Positions 5,743-11,877 of a DNA stretch of 11,877 nucleotides are shown here, piece by piece. A program made the position numbers and the translations under genes. Position 1 is the first letter of the stretch, and every line of letters starts with the position of its first letter. Source of the DNA: an uncultured Collinsella sp. (lineage in GTDB: Bacteria > Actinomycetota > Coriobacteriia > Coriobacteriales > Coriobacteriaceae); the NCBI GenBank assembly GCA_902475475.1, contig CABRZY010000042.1, positions 1-11,877 on the forward strand. Reading direction: 5' to 3'. Under the pieces are notes generated by a model. The model did not search any database and was not told the origin of the DNA. It saw nothing but the letters and a program-made list of their open reading frames with translations.

Positions 5743-6180
5743 ATGGCTAAAAAACGCAATGGGCGCCAGGATGCCATTAGAGATATTGTGCGCAATAAGG
5801 ACGTCCGCACGCAGCGCGTGCTGGTCGATGAGCTCCGTGCTATGGGCTTTGATTGCACGCAGGCGACTGTCTCTCGCGATATTGCCGACATGGGGCTGCG
5901 TAAGCTCCCTGAGGGCATCTATGTTCTGGCAGAGGACCTGCACCTGCAGCGTATGGTTTCCGAGCTCGTAACGGGCGTACTACGTACCGATAATCTGGTC
6001 ATGATCAAGGCTCAGCCTGGTACGGCTTCCGGCATCGCCGCCGCCGTTGATGCGGCAGAGCTGCCCGATGTGCTTGGCTCGCTTGCCGGCAACGATACGA
6101 TTTTGGTTATTGCCCAGACGGCCGAGGACGGCGAGCGTCTCGAGGCGCTGATCAATAAGCTGAGCAATTCTCGCAAGTAG
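5743..6180 (+). CDS. argR: Arginine repressor ArgR/AhrC family
   Basis: ArgR is a hexameric, L-arginine-responsive DNA-binding protein that represses arginine biosynthesis and in some species activates catabolism. The 145-residue product has an N-terminal winged helix-turn-helix domain (about 1-65) with the recognition segment QATVSRDIADMGLRKL (40-55). The C-terminal oligomerisation and arginine-binding domain has VMIKAQPGTASGIAAAVDAA (86-105) and GNDTILVI (116-123). In many relatives that last motif reads GDDT; here Asn117 replaces the first Asp and Asp118 is kept. ATG 5743 is preceded by GGAGAGAGGG (5728-5737), which rules out the longer frame from 5710. No arginine biosynthesis gene lies nearby. 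The upstream region has an inverted repeat and a smaller TCAATC/GATTGA repeat (5695-5709); autoregulation is possible but no clear ARG box is visible. Confidence 0.93.
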   Translation: MAKKRNGRQDAIRDIVRNKDVRTQRVLVDELRAMGFDCTQATVSRDIADMGLRKLPEGIYVLAEDLHLQRMVSELVTGVLRTDNLVMIKAQPGTASGIAAAVDAAELPDVLGSLAGNDTILVIAQTAEDGERLEALINKLSNSRK

Positions 6181-6229
6181 GCGTGCGGGTCGTGCGCTCG
6201 GCACTATGTGCGTGACATGGTGGCTTGTA

Positions 6230-6268
6230 AGGGGGTATCGACGTTGGTCGGTACCCCCTATATTGTTT
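6230..6268 (+). terminator. Probable terminator after argR
   Basis: A stem of 13 pairs, including one G-U, runs from AGGGGGTATCGAC (6230-6242) to GTCGGTACCCCCT (6247-6259) with a 4-nt GTTG loop. It is followed by the moderately T-rich TATTGTTT (6261-6268). It starts 49 nt after the argR stop and fits a Rho-independent terminator with a weak tail. Confidence 0.75.
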
Positions 6269-6305
6269 GCCGGTATAAAGACCGTCCACCAGGTCGCTTT
6301 AAACT

Positions 6306-6346
6306 AAAAGGCCCCCGAGCACTTTAATAAGCTGCTCGGGGGCCTT
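6306..6346 (-). terminator. Terminator of the PBP gene, probably bidirectional
   Basis: Thirteen perfect pairs join AAGGCCCCCGAGC (6308-6320) and GCTCGGGGGCCTT (6334-6346). One further A-T pair leaves an 11-nt loop. Read on the - strand it begins 23 nt after the PBP stop codon and leads into CCTTTTAGTTT, a usable U-tract. On the + strand the tail CCTTGTTG is weaker, so it may also back up the argR terminator. It sits exactly between convergent genes, as bidirectional terminators often do. Confidence 0.88.
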
Positions 6347-6369
6347 GTTGCTAATGGCCGGATGAATTT

Positions 6370-8568
6370 CTAGCCGACCGTATCGTCAGGCGTGGGCGAG
6401 GGGTCGGGAGTGGGCGTAGGCGTGGGCGTAGGCGTGCCGCCATCGCCGCCGGTCGAACCACCAGTGGAGCCGCCCGTCGAGCCACCGGTCGTTCCGGTGC
6501 CGCCGGTGGTGTCGCCGCCCGTGGTCTCGGTGGTCGTGGTCGTCGTGGTAGTCGTTGTGGTGGTTTCCTCTTCGTCCTCGTTCTCGTCCTTGTCGTCGTT
6601 CTCCGTCTTCTTGGTGTTGTTGGTGCCGTAGAACTTCCAGACGCTGTTGTTCTTGTAGGTGGGCGCCGTTCCGGTCGCAAACTCCTCGCGCTCGGTACCG
6701 GTCAGAACGGTGTTCATAAACCGCTTAAAGACAGGCAGGTTGGTGCTGTCGCCCAGCAGGTCCGTGCCGTATTTTTGGATGGGGATCTCACCTGCGGAAT
6801 AGCCGGTCCATAGGGCGCACGCCAGCTGCGGGGTATAGCCGCAGAACCACAGGTTGGTGGTGTTGTCGGTGGTGCCCGTTTTGCCGGCATAGGGCTGGTT
6901 GACGCTCAGGGCGCCGGCAGCACCTGTACCGCTGCCCTGCATGACGCCGGACAGAACATCGGTGACCGCGGCGGCCTCGCCCTCGGTAAGCACCTGTGAG
7001 GGATTGTCCGTGTGCTGGTACAGCACCGAACCGGTACGAGAGTCAATCTCGGTGATGGCGATCGGCTGGCGATAGTAGCCGCCGTTGGCAAACGTCGCGT
7101 AGGCGGCGGCCATCTCGAGCGGCGAGATCGAGCCGGTGCCGAGCGTCATGACGGGAACGTCCTCGATGTTGTCCTTGGCGGGGTCGATGCCGAGCTTTTT
7201 GACGAGCGAGATGATCTTGCTGTTGCCGACGGCTTCCGCCACCTGGATGTAGCCGGTGTTGGAGGAGTATGCCGTTGCCTGCTTAAGCGTGATGTTGCCA
7301 TAGCTATGGTTGGCGTAGTTTTGGACCTCGGTCGTGGTGCCCTTGGCCTTGAGCGGCGAGTTGCAGTTGAGGGTGACGTTGGGGTTCATGCCGTTTTGGA
7401 TGGCAGTTGCCAGCGTAAAGGCCTTAAAGGTGGAGCCGACGGGGCGCTTGGCCGTGGCATGGTTTACGTGGTTCTCGTCGGCGTTGTAGTCGTAGCCGCC
7501 CACCATGCACTTGATGTAGCCGGTCTTGGGGTCGACGACGACCATGCCCATGTCCAGGCCGTCGAGTGAGAGCGTGTCGAGCTGCTCGCGGACGGCATTC
7601 TCTGCCACCTGCTGCATCGTGGGGTCGATGGTGGTCTTGACGGTCAGGCCGCCCTTAAAGAGCACGTCGGTCGATAATTCCTGCTCCAGCAGCTGCTTAA
7701 CATAGGCGACAAAGTAGGGCTGCGAGTATACGTCAACGCCGCTGCCCGAGATTTCGGTCACGTTGAGGGCGATGGGCTCGGCCTGTGCGGCATCGTGCTC
7801 CTCCTGCGTGATGTGGCCCAGGCGCAACATGTTGTCAAGGACCTTGTTGCGACGGGACAGCGCCAGGTCGGGGTTGACCGTGGGGTCGTACTGCGAGGGC
7901 GAGTTGGGAAGGCCGATGAGCAGCGCGGCCTCGCTCAGGGTGAGGTCGGCGGCGCTCTTGGACAGATAGGTCTCGGCTGCGGCCTCGATGCCGTAGGCGC
8001 CGTGGCCGTAATAGATGGTGTTGAGGTACATCATGAGGATCTCGTCTTTGGAGTACATGTCCTCCATCTTGACGGCGATGTAGGCCTCGCGCACCTTACG
8101 CTCGATGGTCGAGTCGAACTGCTCCTCCTGCAGGATGGTGTTGCGCACCAGCTGCTGGGTGATAGTCGAGGCGCCTTCGTGCCCGCCGCCGAGGGTTGCC
8201 ACCGCAGCGCGCGCGATACCCCACAGGTCGATACCGCCGTGCTCGTAGAAGCGCTCATCCTCGACGTCAACGGTGCCCTGCAGCACGTAGGGGGAGACCT
8301 CGTCCTTGGTGATGGACTTGCGGTTTTGCGTGTAGAAGCTCGCGATCTTGTTGCCGTTGCAGTCGACGATCTCGGTGGGCTCGCTCACCAGATACGCGTT
8401 GGCGTCGGTGTAGTCGGGCAGATCGGACAGCCAGCGGTTGACGTTGCCGACCATGCCGATGCCAAACGCCACGCCCGCAATCAGCAGAAAGCCCAAAAAC
8501 GAGAGCAGGATTATGGGCAGGGCATGCGTCTTTGAACGGCTGCGTCCCTGTCGTTGGCGAGGACCCAT
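6370..8568 (-). CDS. Class A penicillin-binding protein (transglycosylase/transpeptidase, PBP1A type)
   Basis: This bifunctional enzyme polymerises lipid II into glycan strands and cross-links them outside the membrane. The 732-residue protein has a short basic cytoplasmic segment and one membrane helix (about 17-40). A GT51 domain follows, with the catalytic glutamate in VEDERFYEHGGID (Glu103), GASTITQQLVRNT (132-144) and MYLNTIYYGHGAYGIEAAAE (180-199). The transpeptidase domain has Ser379-T-F-Lys382, Ser435-S-Asn437 and KTGT (563-566). All catalytic motifs are intact. A disordered tail (about 655-732) of charged, Thr, Gly/Ser and Thr-Pro runs ends the protein. ATG 8568 has GGAGGT (8575-8580) 6 nt upstream; a longer frame to 8691 lacks one. 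It converges on argR and diverges from the U32 gene. Confidence 0.95.
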   Translation of the reverse strand: MGPRQRQGRSRSKTHALPIILLSFLGFLLIAGVAFGIGMVGNVNRWLSDLPDYTDANAYLVSEPTEIVDCNGNKIASFYTQNRKSITKDEVSPYVLQGTVDVEDERFYEHGGIDLWGIARAAVATLGGGHEGASTITQQLVRNTILQEEQFDSTIERKVREAYIAVKMEDMYSKDEILMMYLNTIYYGHGAYGIEAAAETYLSKSAADLTLSEAALLIGLPNSPSQYDPTVNPDLALSRRNKVLDNMLRLGHITQEEHDAAQAEPIALNVTEISGSGVDVYSQPYFVAYVKQLLEQELSTDVLFKGGLTVKTTIDPTMQQVAENAVREQLDTLSLDGLDMGMVVVDPKTGYIKCMVGGYDYNADENHVNHATAKRPVGSTFKAFTLATAIQNGMNPNVTLNCNSPLKAKGTTTEVQNYANHSYGNITLKQATAYSSNTGYIQVAEAVGNSKIISLVKKLGIDPAKDNIEDVPVMTLGTGSISPLEMAAAYATFANGGYYRQPIAITEIDSRTGSVLYQHTDNPSQVLTEGEAAAVTDVLSGVMQGSGTGAAGALSVNQPYAGKTGTTDNTTNLWFCGYTPQLACALWTGYSAGEIPIQKYGTDLLGDSTNLPVFKRFMNTVLTGTEREEFATGTAPTYKNNSVWKFYGTNNTKKTENDDKDENEDEEETTTTTTTTTTTTETTGGDTTGGTGTTGGSTGGSTGGSTGGDGGTPTPTPTPTPDPSPTPDDTVG
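6373..6588 (-). repeat. Low-complexity tail region of the PBP gene
   Basis: This stretch encodes, in order, an Asp/Glu/Asn/Lys-rich segment, twelve consecutive threonines (6529-6564), Gly/Thr/Ser repeats of the STGG type and Thr-Pro dipeptides. At DNA level the Thr-Pro part contains a 12-bp unit GTGGGCGTAGGC (+ strand) twice in tandem plus three further bases (6410-6436), which could slip during replication. The twelve threonines use all four Thr codons, so this run is not a recent single-triplet expansion. Confidence 0.85.
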
Positions 8569-8730
8569 ATATTGACCTCCAGGTATGTCGTGCCGGACGG
8601 TAGATGTGCCGTCGAGGCAGGATGAACATAAGTTATTACACGATAAACCAAACGGGGCGCGCGAGGCCTCGTGTATGCTGGAAGACGGCATTTTTCAGAG
8701 TGAATGCATACCTTGGTAAGGAGTTTGCCG
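8569..8730. promoter_or_regulatory. Divergent intergenic region between the PBP and U32 genes
   Basis: This 162-nt region must contain the promoters of both divergent genes. On the - strand TTGGTT (8648-8653) and TATGTT (8627-8632) are 15 bp apart, a weak candidate for the PBP gene. For the U32 gene I see only TATGCT (8674-8679), with no good -35. Other patterns are a palindrome CGAGGCCTCG (8662-8671), a 5-bp hairpin GACGG/CCGTC (8596-8613) in the PBP leader, and a GCATT/AATGC hairpin (8688-8707) just before the U32 Shine-Dalgarno sequence. None is compelling alone. Confidence 0.35.
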
Positions 8731-10689
8731 ATGGCGATTCGGGCGATGGGGCCGAGCGAACAATACGAGACTGGATTGGATGCTGCCGGTGCGGCGCTGC
8801 CCGAGCTGCTGGCGCCGGCGGGCGGGCTCGACCAGATGCTTGCGGCCATCGCCGCGGGTGCCGATGCCATCTATGCGGGGTTGGGCGGCTTTAACGCCCG
8901 CGTGAGCGCGCATGGCTTTACGGATGACGAGTTTGCGCGCGGCTGCGCCGTGGCGCATGCCCATGGCGTGCGCGTGTACGTGACGCTCAACGTGTTCGTG
9001 TTTGACGATGAGTTATCCGACGCGGTGGCGTTGGGAGCTCATGCACTGGAGCTGGGCGCCGATGCTCTGATTGTCGCCGATGCCGGGTTGGCCTGCGCGC
9101 TGCGCGCGGCGATTCCCGGGGTCGAGATTCACCTGTCCACGCAGGCGGGCGCTCATAGCGAGAGCGCCGTGCGGCTTGCCGCCGATGAGCTTGGGGTCGA
9201 GCGCGTGACGACGGCACGCGAGCTGACGGTCGACGAGATTGCGGCGCTATGTGCCACGGGCGTGCCCATCGAGGTATTCTGCCACGGTGCGATTTGCATC
9301 GGCTATTCGGGGGCGTGCGAGTTCTCGGCCCTGCGGCGTGGGCGCTCGGCGATGCGTGGCGACTGCACGCAGCCGTGCCGTCTGGCGTACGACCTGGTGG
9401 ACGAGGCTGGACAGAGCGTTGTCGCCGTCGAGGGAGATCGCCTGCTGTGTCCGCGTGACTATCTGGGTATTGCGCATCTGCCCGAGCTTGTAGATGCCGG
9501 CGTGGCGTCGCTCAAGATCGAGGGGCGCATGAAGAACCCCGATTACGTATTCAACGTGGTGCGGGTGTGGCGCCGGGCACTCGATATGCTGTGCGACGGC
9601 GCGTGGGACCCCGATGCCGTGGAAGAGCTTGAGCGCGAGCTGGGGAGGTCGTTTAACCGTGGGTTTACCGATGCGTACCTGCGAGGGCGTTCGGGTGCCG
9701 AGCTGATGAGCTTTGAGCGCGCAATTAACCAGGGCGTGCGCGTGGGGCGCTTGGTCGCTGTGGGCCACGAAGAGGTGACCGTTGAGCTCGACGCCGCCGT
9801 GGCGGCGGGTGACACGCTCGAGATTCGGTTCTATCCGGGTGTCGACGCGCGTCCCGATGTGCCCAAGCGCTGGCCGCAGGTGCCCTGCCCGGTGGATGCC
9901 GCAGCGGGGGAGCGCGTCGTCGTGCATTGCAAGCGTAAGGTGGGCACGGGCTGCGAGGTATACCTGATTCGCAGCGCCGGCGTGTTGGATCAGACGGCGG
10001 CGGTGTTGGAGTGCATGCGGGCCGAGGCGGATGCGATTGCGCCCGTTGCTCGTGCCGTTGAGGTGCTGCCCTTTGAGGACGTTGCGGTGGATGGCGGTGC
10101 GTCGACGGAGTTGGTGGAGTGCGCGGTTCCCACTCGCATGGTTTTTGCTTGGCAGCTGATGGATGCCGACCCGCGCGGGGAACTCGATTTGTCCGACGCC
10201 GTTGTGGTGCTTGACGAGGTGTGCCGCGCGAGTGACGCTGACTGGACCCGCTCACTGATGCAGCGTGCCGGGCGCGTCGTCTGCCGCAACCTGGGACAGG
10301 TGGTGATCGCTCGCGAGCTGGGCGTGACGTTTGACGTGGCGGCGCCGGTGTTCTGCGCGAATCGGGCCACGCTTACCTGGCTGCGCGGACTCGGTGCGGG
10401 GCGGGTGTACTTGCCGGCCGAGTTGCTCGGCAATGATGCGGATCGTATTGCCGAACTGGCTGCTGAACCCGGCGTCTTGGGTCCGGTCGACGCCGACCGT
10501 CCCGAGCTTATGGTGTGCGAGCACTGCCTGCTGACCGCCGAGGGCGTCTGCGCCACCGATGCGACGGGACAGGTCCGTTGCCGCGACTGCTTGCGTCGTC
10601 GGCAGGCACGCTATCTGGTCGAGCGTGACGGTACACGTCTGCCAGTTGCCATTGACGCATGCGGCAGGACGAGGATTTTCCTGTCGTAG
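8731..10689 (+). CDS. U32-family protein, probable Fe-S-dependent RNA hydroxylase (long form)
   Basis: Characterised U32 proteins (TrhP, RlhA, UbiU/UbiV) are oxygen-independent hydroxylases of tRNA U34, 23S rRNA or ubiquinone precursors, despite the 'peptidase' name. Residues 24-60 form the first barrel strands (ELLAPAGGLDQMLAAIAAGA, ADAIYAGLGGFNAR). The family signature EVFCHGAICIGYSGACEFS (181-199) follows. Cys189, Cys196, Cys212 and Cys216 have CX6C-X15-CX3C spacing, as expected for a 4Fe-4S cluster. SLKIEGRMKNPDYV (270-283) is also conserved. The C-terminal part has Cys596, Cys599, Cys607, Cys617, Cys620 and Cys644, as in other long members. At 652 residues it is close to RlhA-type proteins, but tRNA targets cannot be excluded. 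ATG 8731 has AAGGAG (8718-8723) 7 nt upstream; ATG 8704 has none. Confidence 0.88.
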   Translation: MAIRAMGPSEQYETGLDAAGAALPELLAPAGGLDQMLAAIAAGADAIYAGLGGFNARVSAHGFTDDEFARGCAVAHAHGVRVYVTLNVFVFDDELSDAVALGAHALELGADALIVADAGLACALRAAIPGVEIHLSTQAGAHSESAVRLAADELGVERVTTARELTVDEIAALCATGVPIEVFCHGAICIGYSGACEFSALRRGRSAMRGDCTQPCRLAYDLVDEAGQSVVAVEGDRLLCPRDYLGIAHLPELVDAGVASLKIEGRMKNPDYVFNVVRVWRRALDMLCDGAWDPDAVEELERELGRSFNRGFTDAYLRGRSGAELMSFERAINQGVRVGRLVAVGHEEVTVELDAAVAAGDTLEIRFYPGVDARPDVPKRWPQVPCPVDAAAGERVVVHCKRKVGTGCEVYLIRSAGVLDQTAAVLECMRAEADAIAPVARAVEVLPFEDVAVDGGASTELVECAVPTRMVFAWQLMDADPRGELDLSDAVVVLDEVCRASDADWTRSLMQRAGRVVCRNLGQVVIARELGVTFDVAAPVFCANRATLTWLRGLGAGRVYLPAELLGNDADRIAELAAEPGVLGPVDADRPELMVCEHCLLTAEGVCATDATGQVRCRDCLRRRQARYLVERDGTRLPVAIDACGRTRIFLS

Positions 10690-10708
10690 GTGCCGCGTCG
10701 CGTCAGTT

Positions 10709-10717
10709 TGTTATCAT
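10709..10717 (+). promoter_or_regulatory. Extended -10 promoter candidate for tyrS
   Basis: TGTTATCAT (10709-10717) combines an extended-10 TGn with TATCAT, a 5-of-6 match to TATAAT, and no good -35 lies upstream. A start near 10724 would give a leader of about 62 nt containing the 10738-10764 hairpin. It lies just after the U32 stop codon in a 96-nt gap, so tyrS is probably transcribed independently. Confidence 0.45.
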
Positions 10718-10737
10718 AAGAGAGTTTATGGACTTCC

Positions 10738-10764
10738 AGCACCGCCGTTTTCGGCGAGGGTGCT
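10738..10764 (+). promoter_or_regulatory. Leader hairpin immediately upstream of the tyrS ribosome binding site
   Basis: AGCACC (10738-10743) pairs with GGTGCT (10759-10764), and GCCG (10744-10747) pairs with CGGC (10752-10755) around a TTTT loop. A GAG bulge (10756-10758) is left on the 3' side. The hairpin ends 6 nt before AAAGGAGG (10771-10778). No U-tract follows and no T-box sequence is visible. It might modulate translation or mRNA stability; it could also be a weak end signal for the U32 transcript. Confidence 0.45.
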
Positions 10765-10785
10765 ATAGCAAAAGGAGGATACCCA

Positions 10786-11877
10786 ATGCTGTCTGTTGAC
10801 GAGCAAATGCGTATCATCACCTCGGGCGCCGCGCAGATCGTTCCCGAGGCCGACCTTCGCAAGAAGCTTGAGAAGGGCGAGCCCCTCAACATCAAGCTCG
10901 GCGTCGACCCCACCAGTCCCGACCTGCACCTGGGCCACGCCGTGCCGCTGCGCAAGATGCGTCAGTTCCAGGACCTGGGCCACAACGTCACCCTCATCAT
11001 CGGCAACGGTACCGCGTTGATTGGCGACCCTTCGGGCAAGAATTCCACCCGTCCGCAGCTTTCGCAGGAGCAGATCGAGGCCAATGCCGAGACCTACGTG
11101 AGCCAGGCCATGAAGATCCTGGATCCCGAGAAGACCACCATCGTGCACAACGGTGACTGGATCCTTTCGATGGATCTGGCCGGTCTGCTGCAGGTGTGCT
11201 CCAAGTTCACCGTCGCCCGCATCCTCGAGCGCGACGACTTTACCAAGCGCTACCAGTCTCAGACGCCGATCGCCCTGCATGAGTTCCTGTATCCCGTGAT
11301 GCAGGCTTTCGACTCCGTGCAGATCAAGGCCGACGTCGAGATGGGCGGCACCGATCAGCTCTTCAACCTGCTCGCCGGCCGTGAGCTCATGGAGAAGATG
11401 GGCATGGAGCCCCAGATCGCGCTCACCATGCCGCTGCTCGAGGGCACCGACGGCGTGCGCAAGATGTCCAAGTCCTATGGCAACTACATCGGCCTGACCG
11501 ACGCGCCCAAGGATATGTTCGGCAAGACCATGTCCATCCCCGATGAGATGATCGGCAAGTACTACCGCCTGGCGAGCTCGCTCACCCCGGCCGAGGTCGA
11601 CAAGATCGACGCTGCCCTGGCCGACGGTTCCGCCGATCCCTACGAGCTCAAGCGCGCTCTGGGTCGCGACCTGTGCGACACCTACCACGGCGCCGGTGCC
11701 GGCGACGAGGCTCAGGCCGAGTTCGACCGCGTGTTCAAGGAGGGCCAGCTCGCCGACTTCCCCGAGAAGCACGTTGAGCTGACCGTCAACGACGAGGGCC
11801 AGATCTACCTCGCTGGCCTGCTCAAGGACCTGGGTCTTTCGGCGAGCGCCGAGAGGGTGTCGCCCAGCTTGAGGGCG
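10786..11877 (+). CDS. tyrS: Tyrosyl-tRNA synthetase, 3' end cut by the window
   Basis: TyrRS, a class I synthetase, charges tRNA-Tyr with tyrosine. The frame runs 364 codons to the window edge without a stop; bacterial TyrRS are usually a little over 400 residues. The Rossmann-fold domain shows the ATP-binding HIGH-type motif in GVDPTSPDLHLGH (His48-Leu-Gly-His51), LIGDPSGKNSTR, the MGGTDQLFN segment (186-194) and KMSKS (226-230), so the catalytic site is intact. An S4-like tRNA-binding domain should follow. Its first residues fit (LAGLLKDLGLSAS), but the last eleven codons do not resemble the expected E-x-R-R helix and suggest a frameshift or sequence error near the edge. The ATG is served by AAAGGAGG (10771-10778). 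HLGH rather than HIGH is common in one TyrRS subgroup. It lies downstream of the U32 gene but probably has its own promoter. Confidence 0.95.
   Translation, partial: MLSVDEQMRIITSGAAQIVPEADLRKKLEKGEPLNIKLGVDPTSPDLHLGHAVPLRKMRQFQDLGHNVTLIIGNGTALIGDPSGKNSTRPQLSQEQIEANAETYVSQAMKILDPEKTTIVHNGDWILSMDLAGLLQVCSKFTVARILERDDFTKRYQSQTPIALHEFLYPVMQAFDSVQIKADVEMGGTDQLFNLLAGRELMEKMGMEPQIALTMPLLEGTDGVRKMSKSYGNYIGLTDAPKDMFGKTMSIPDEMIGKYYRLASSLTPAEVDKIDAALADGSADPYELKRALGRDLCDTYHGAGAGDEAQAEFDRVFKEGQLADFPEKHVELTVNDEGQIYLAGLLKDLGLSASAERVSPSLRA

Noticed and set aside
6392..6631. Valine/serine/proline-repeat + strand frame opposite the PBP tail
   Set aside because: It is the mirror of the Thr/Gly/Pro tail. The repetitive look comes from the low-complexity DNA, not from a separate gene.
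7795..8535. 246-codon + strand frame inside the PBP gene
   Set aside because: It is antisense to intact GT51 motifs, has no ribosome binding site worth noting and a composition typical of antisense frames.
8569..8691. Longer PBP start at 8691 on the - strand
   Set aside because: It would add 41 residues with no membrane or family similarity before the basic segment. ATG 8568 has an ideal GGAGGT.
10690..10785. T-box riboswitch upstream of tyrS
   Set aside because: The gap is only 96 nt, there is no T-box consensus and no terminator/antiterminator pair.
10726..11772. 348-codon open frame on the - strand opposite tyrS
   Set aside because: It lies opposite a clearly identified tyrS. Long antisense frames are expected where codons are G/C-rich at the third position, and the translation has no recognisable motif.
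1..11877. CRISPR array, mobile element, tRNA/rRNA gene, toxin-antitoxin or defence genes
   Set aside because: No spaced direct-repeat array, transposase or integrase motifs, terminal inverted repeats, tRNA-like cloverleaf or known defence domain was seen in any part of the window.

Overview
The window is a high-G+C chromosomal segment from what is most likely a Coriobacteriia actinobacterium, probably Collinsella or a close relative. That placement is inferred from three things. The gene order is infA-rpmJ-rpsM-rpsK-rpsD-rpoA-rplQ-truA, the ribosomal proteins look like that class, and argR, a class A PBP, a U32 protein and tyrS are next to each other. No database search was possible.

Layout. 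Positions 1-3548 hold the distal end of the large ribosomal protein/RNA polymerase cluster, all on the + strand: infA (IF-1), rpmJ (L36), rpsM (S13), rpsK (S11), rpsD (S4), rpoA (RNA polymerase alpha) and rplQ (L17). A textbook hairpin terminator with a TTCG loop closes it. truA (tRNA pseudouridine synthase) follows directly. It may have its own promoter, whose start point falls inside the terminator stem. Next come a divergent GT2-like glycosyltransferase gene of unknown substrate (4570-5610) and argR (5743-6180). Between them lies a striking 13-bp perfect inverted repeat (5617-5654). Two strong hairpins (6230-6346) separate argR from the convergent class A penicillin-binding protein gene (6370-8568, - strand), whose product ends in a Thr/Gly/Pro low-complexity tail. 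A divergent intergenic region separates that gene from a long U32-family gene (8731-10689), probably an Fe-S-dependent RNA hydroxylase rather than a protease. Last is tyrS (10786 to the window edge), incomplete at its 3' end.

How the genes fit together. Most of the window serves protein synthesis: initiation factor, ribosomal proteins, the polymerase subunit, tRNA modification (TruA), probable tRNA or rRNA hydroxylation (U32) and tyrosyl-tRNA charging. The other genes are an arginine-responsive repressor, a cell-wall synthase and a probable envelope or sugar-transfer enzyme. Every gene is in an ordinary housekeeping context. I see no mobile element, CRISPR array, tRNA/rRNA gene, phage gene or obvious defence system.

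I did not find a convincing undescribed multi-gene system. The points most worth a second look are regulatory or structural. They are the argR-upstream inverted repeat, the promoter/terminator overlap before truA, a possible long-range RNA stem between infA and rpmJ, the leader hairpin before tyrS, the degenerate acidic motif and cysteine clusters of the glycosyltransferase, and an apparent loss of reading frame in tyrS close to the window edge.
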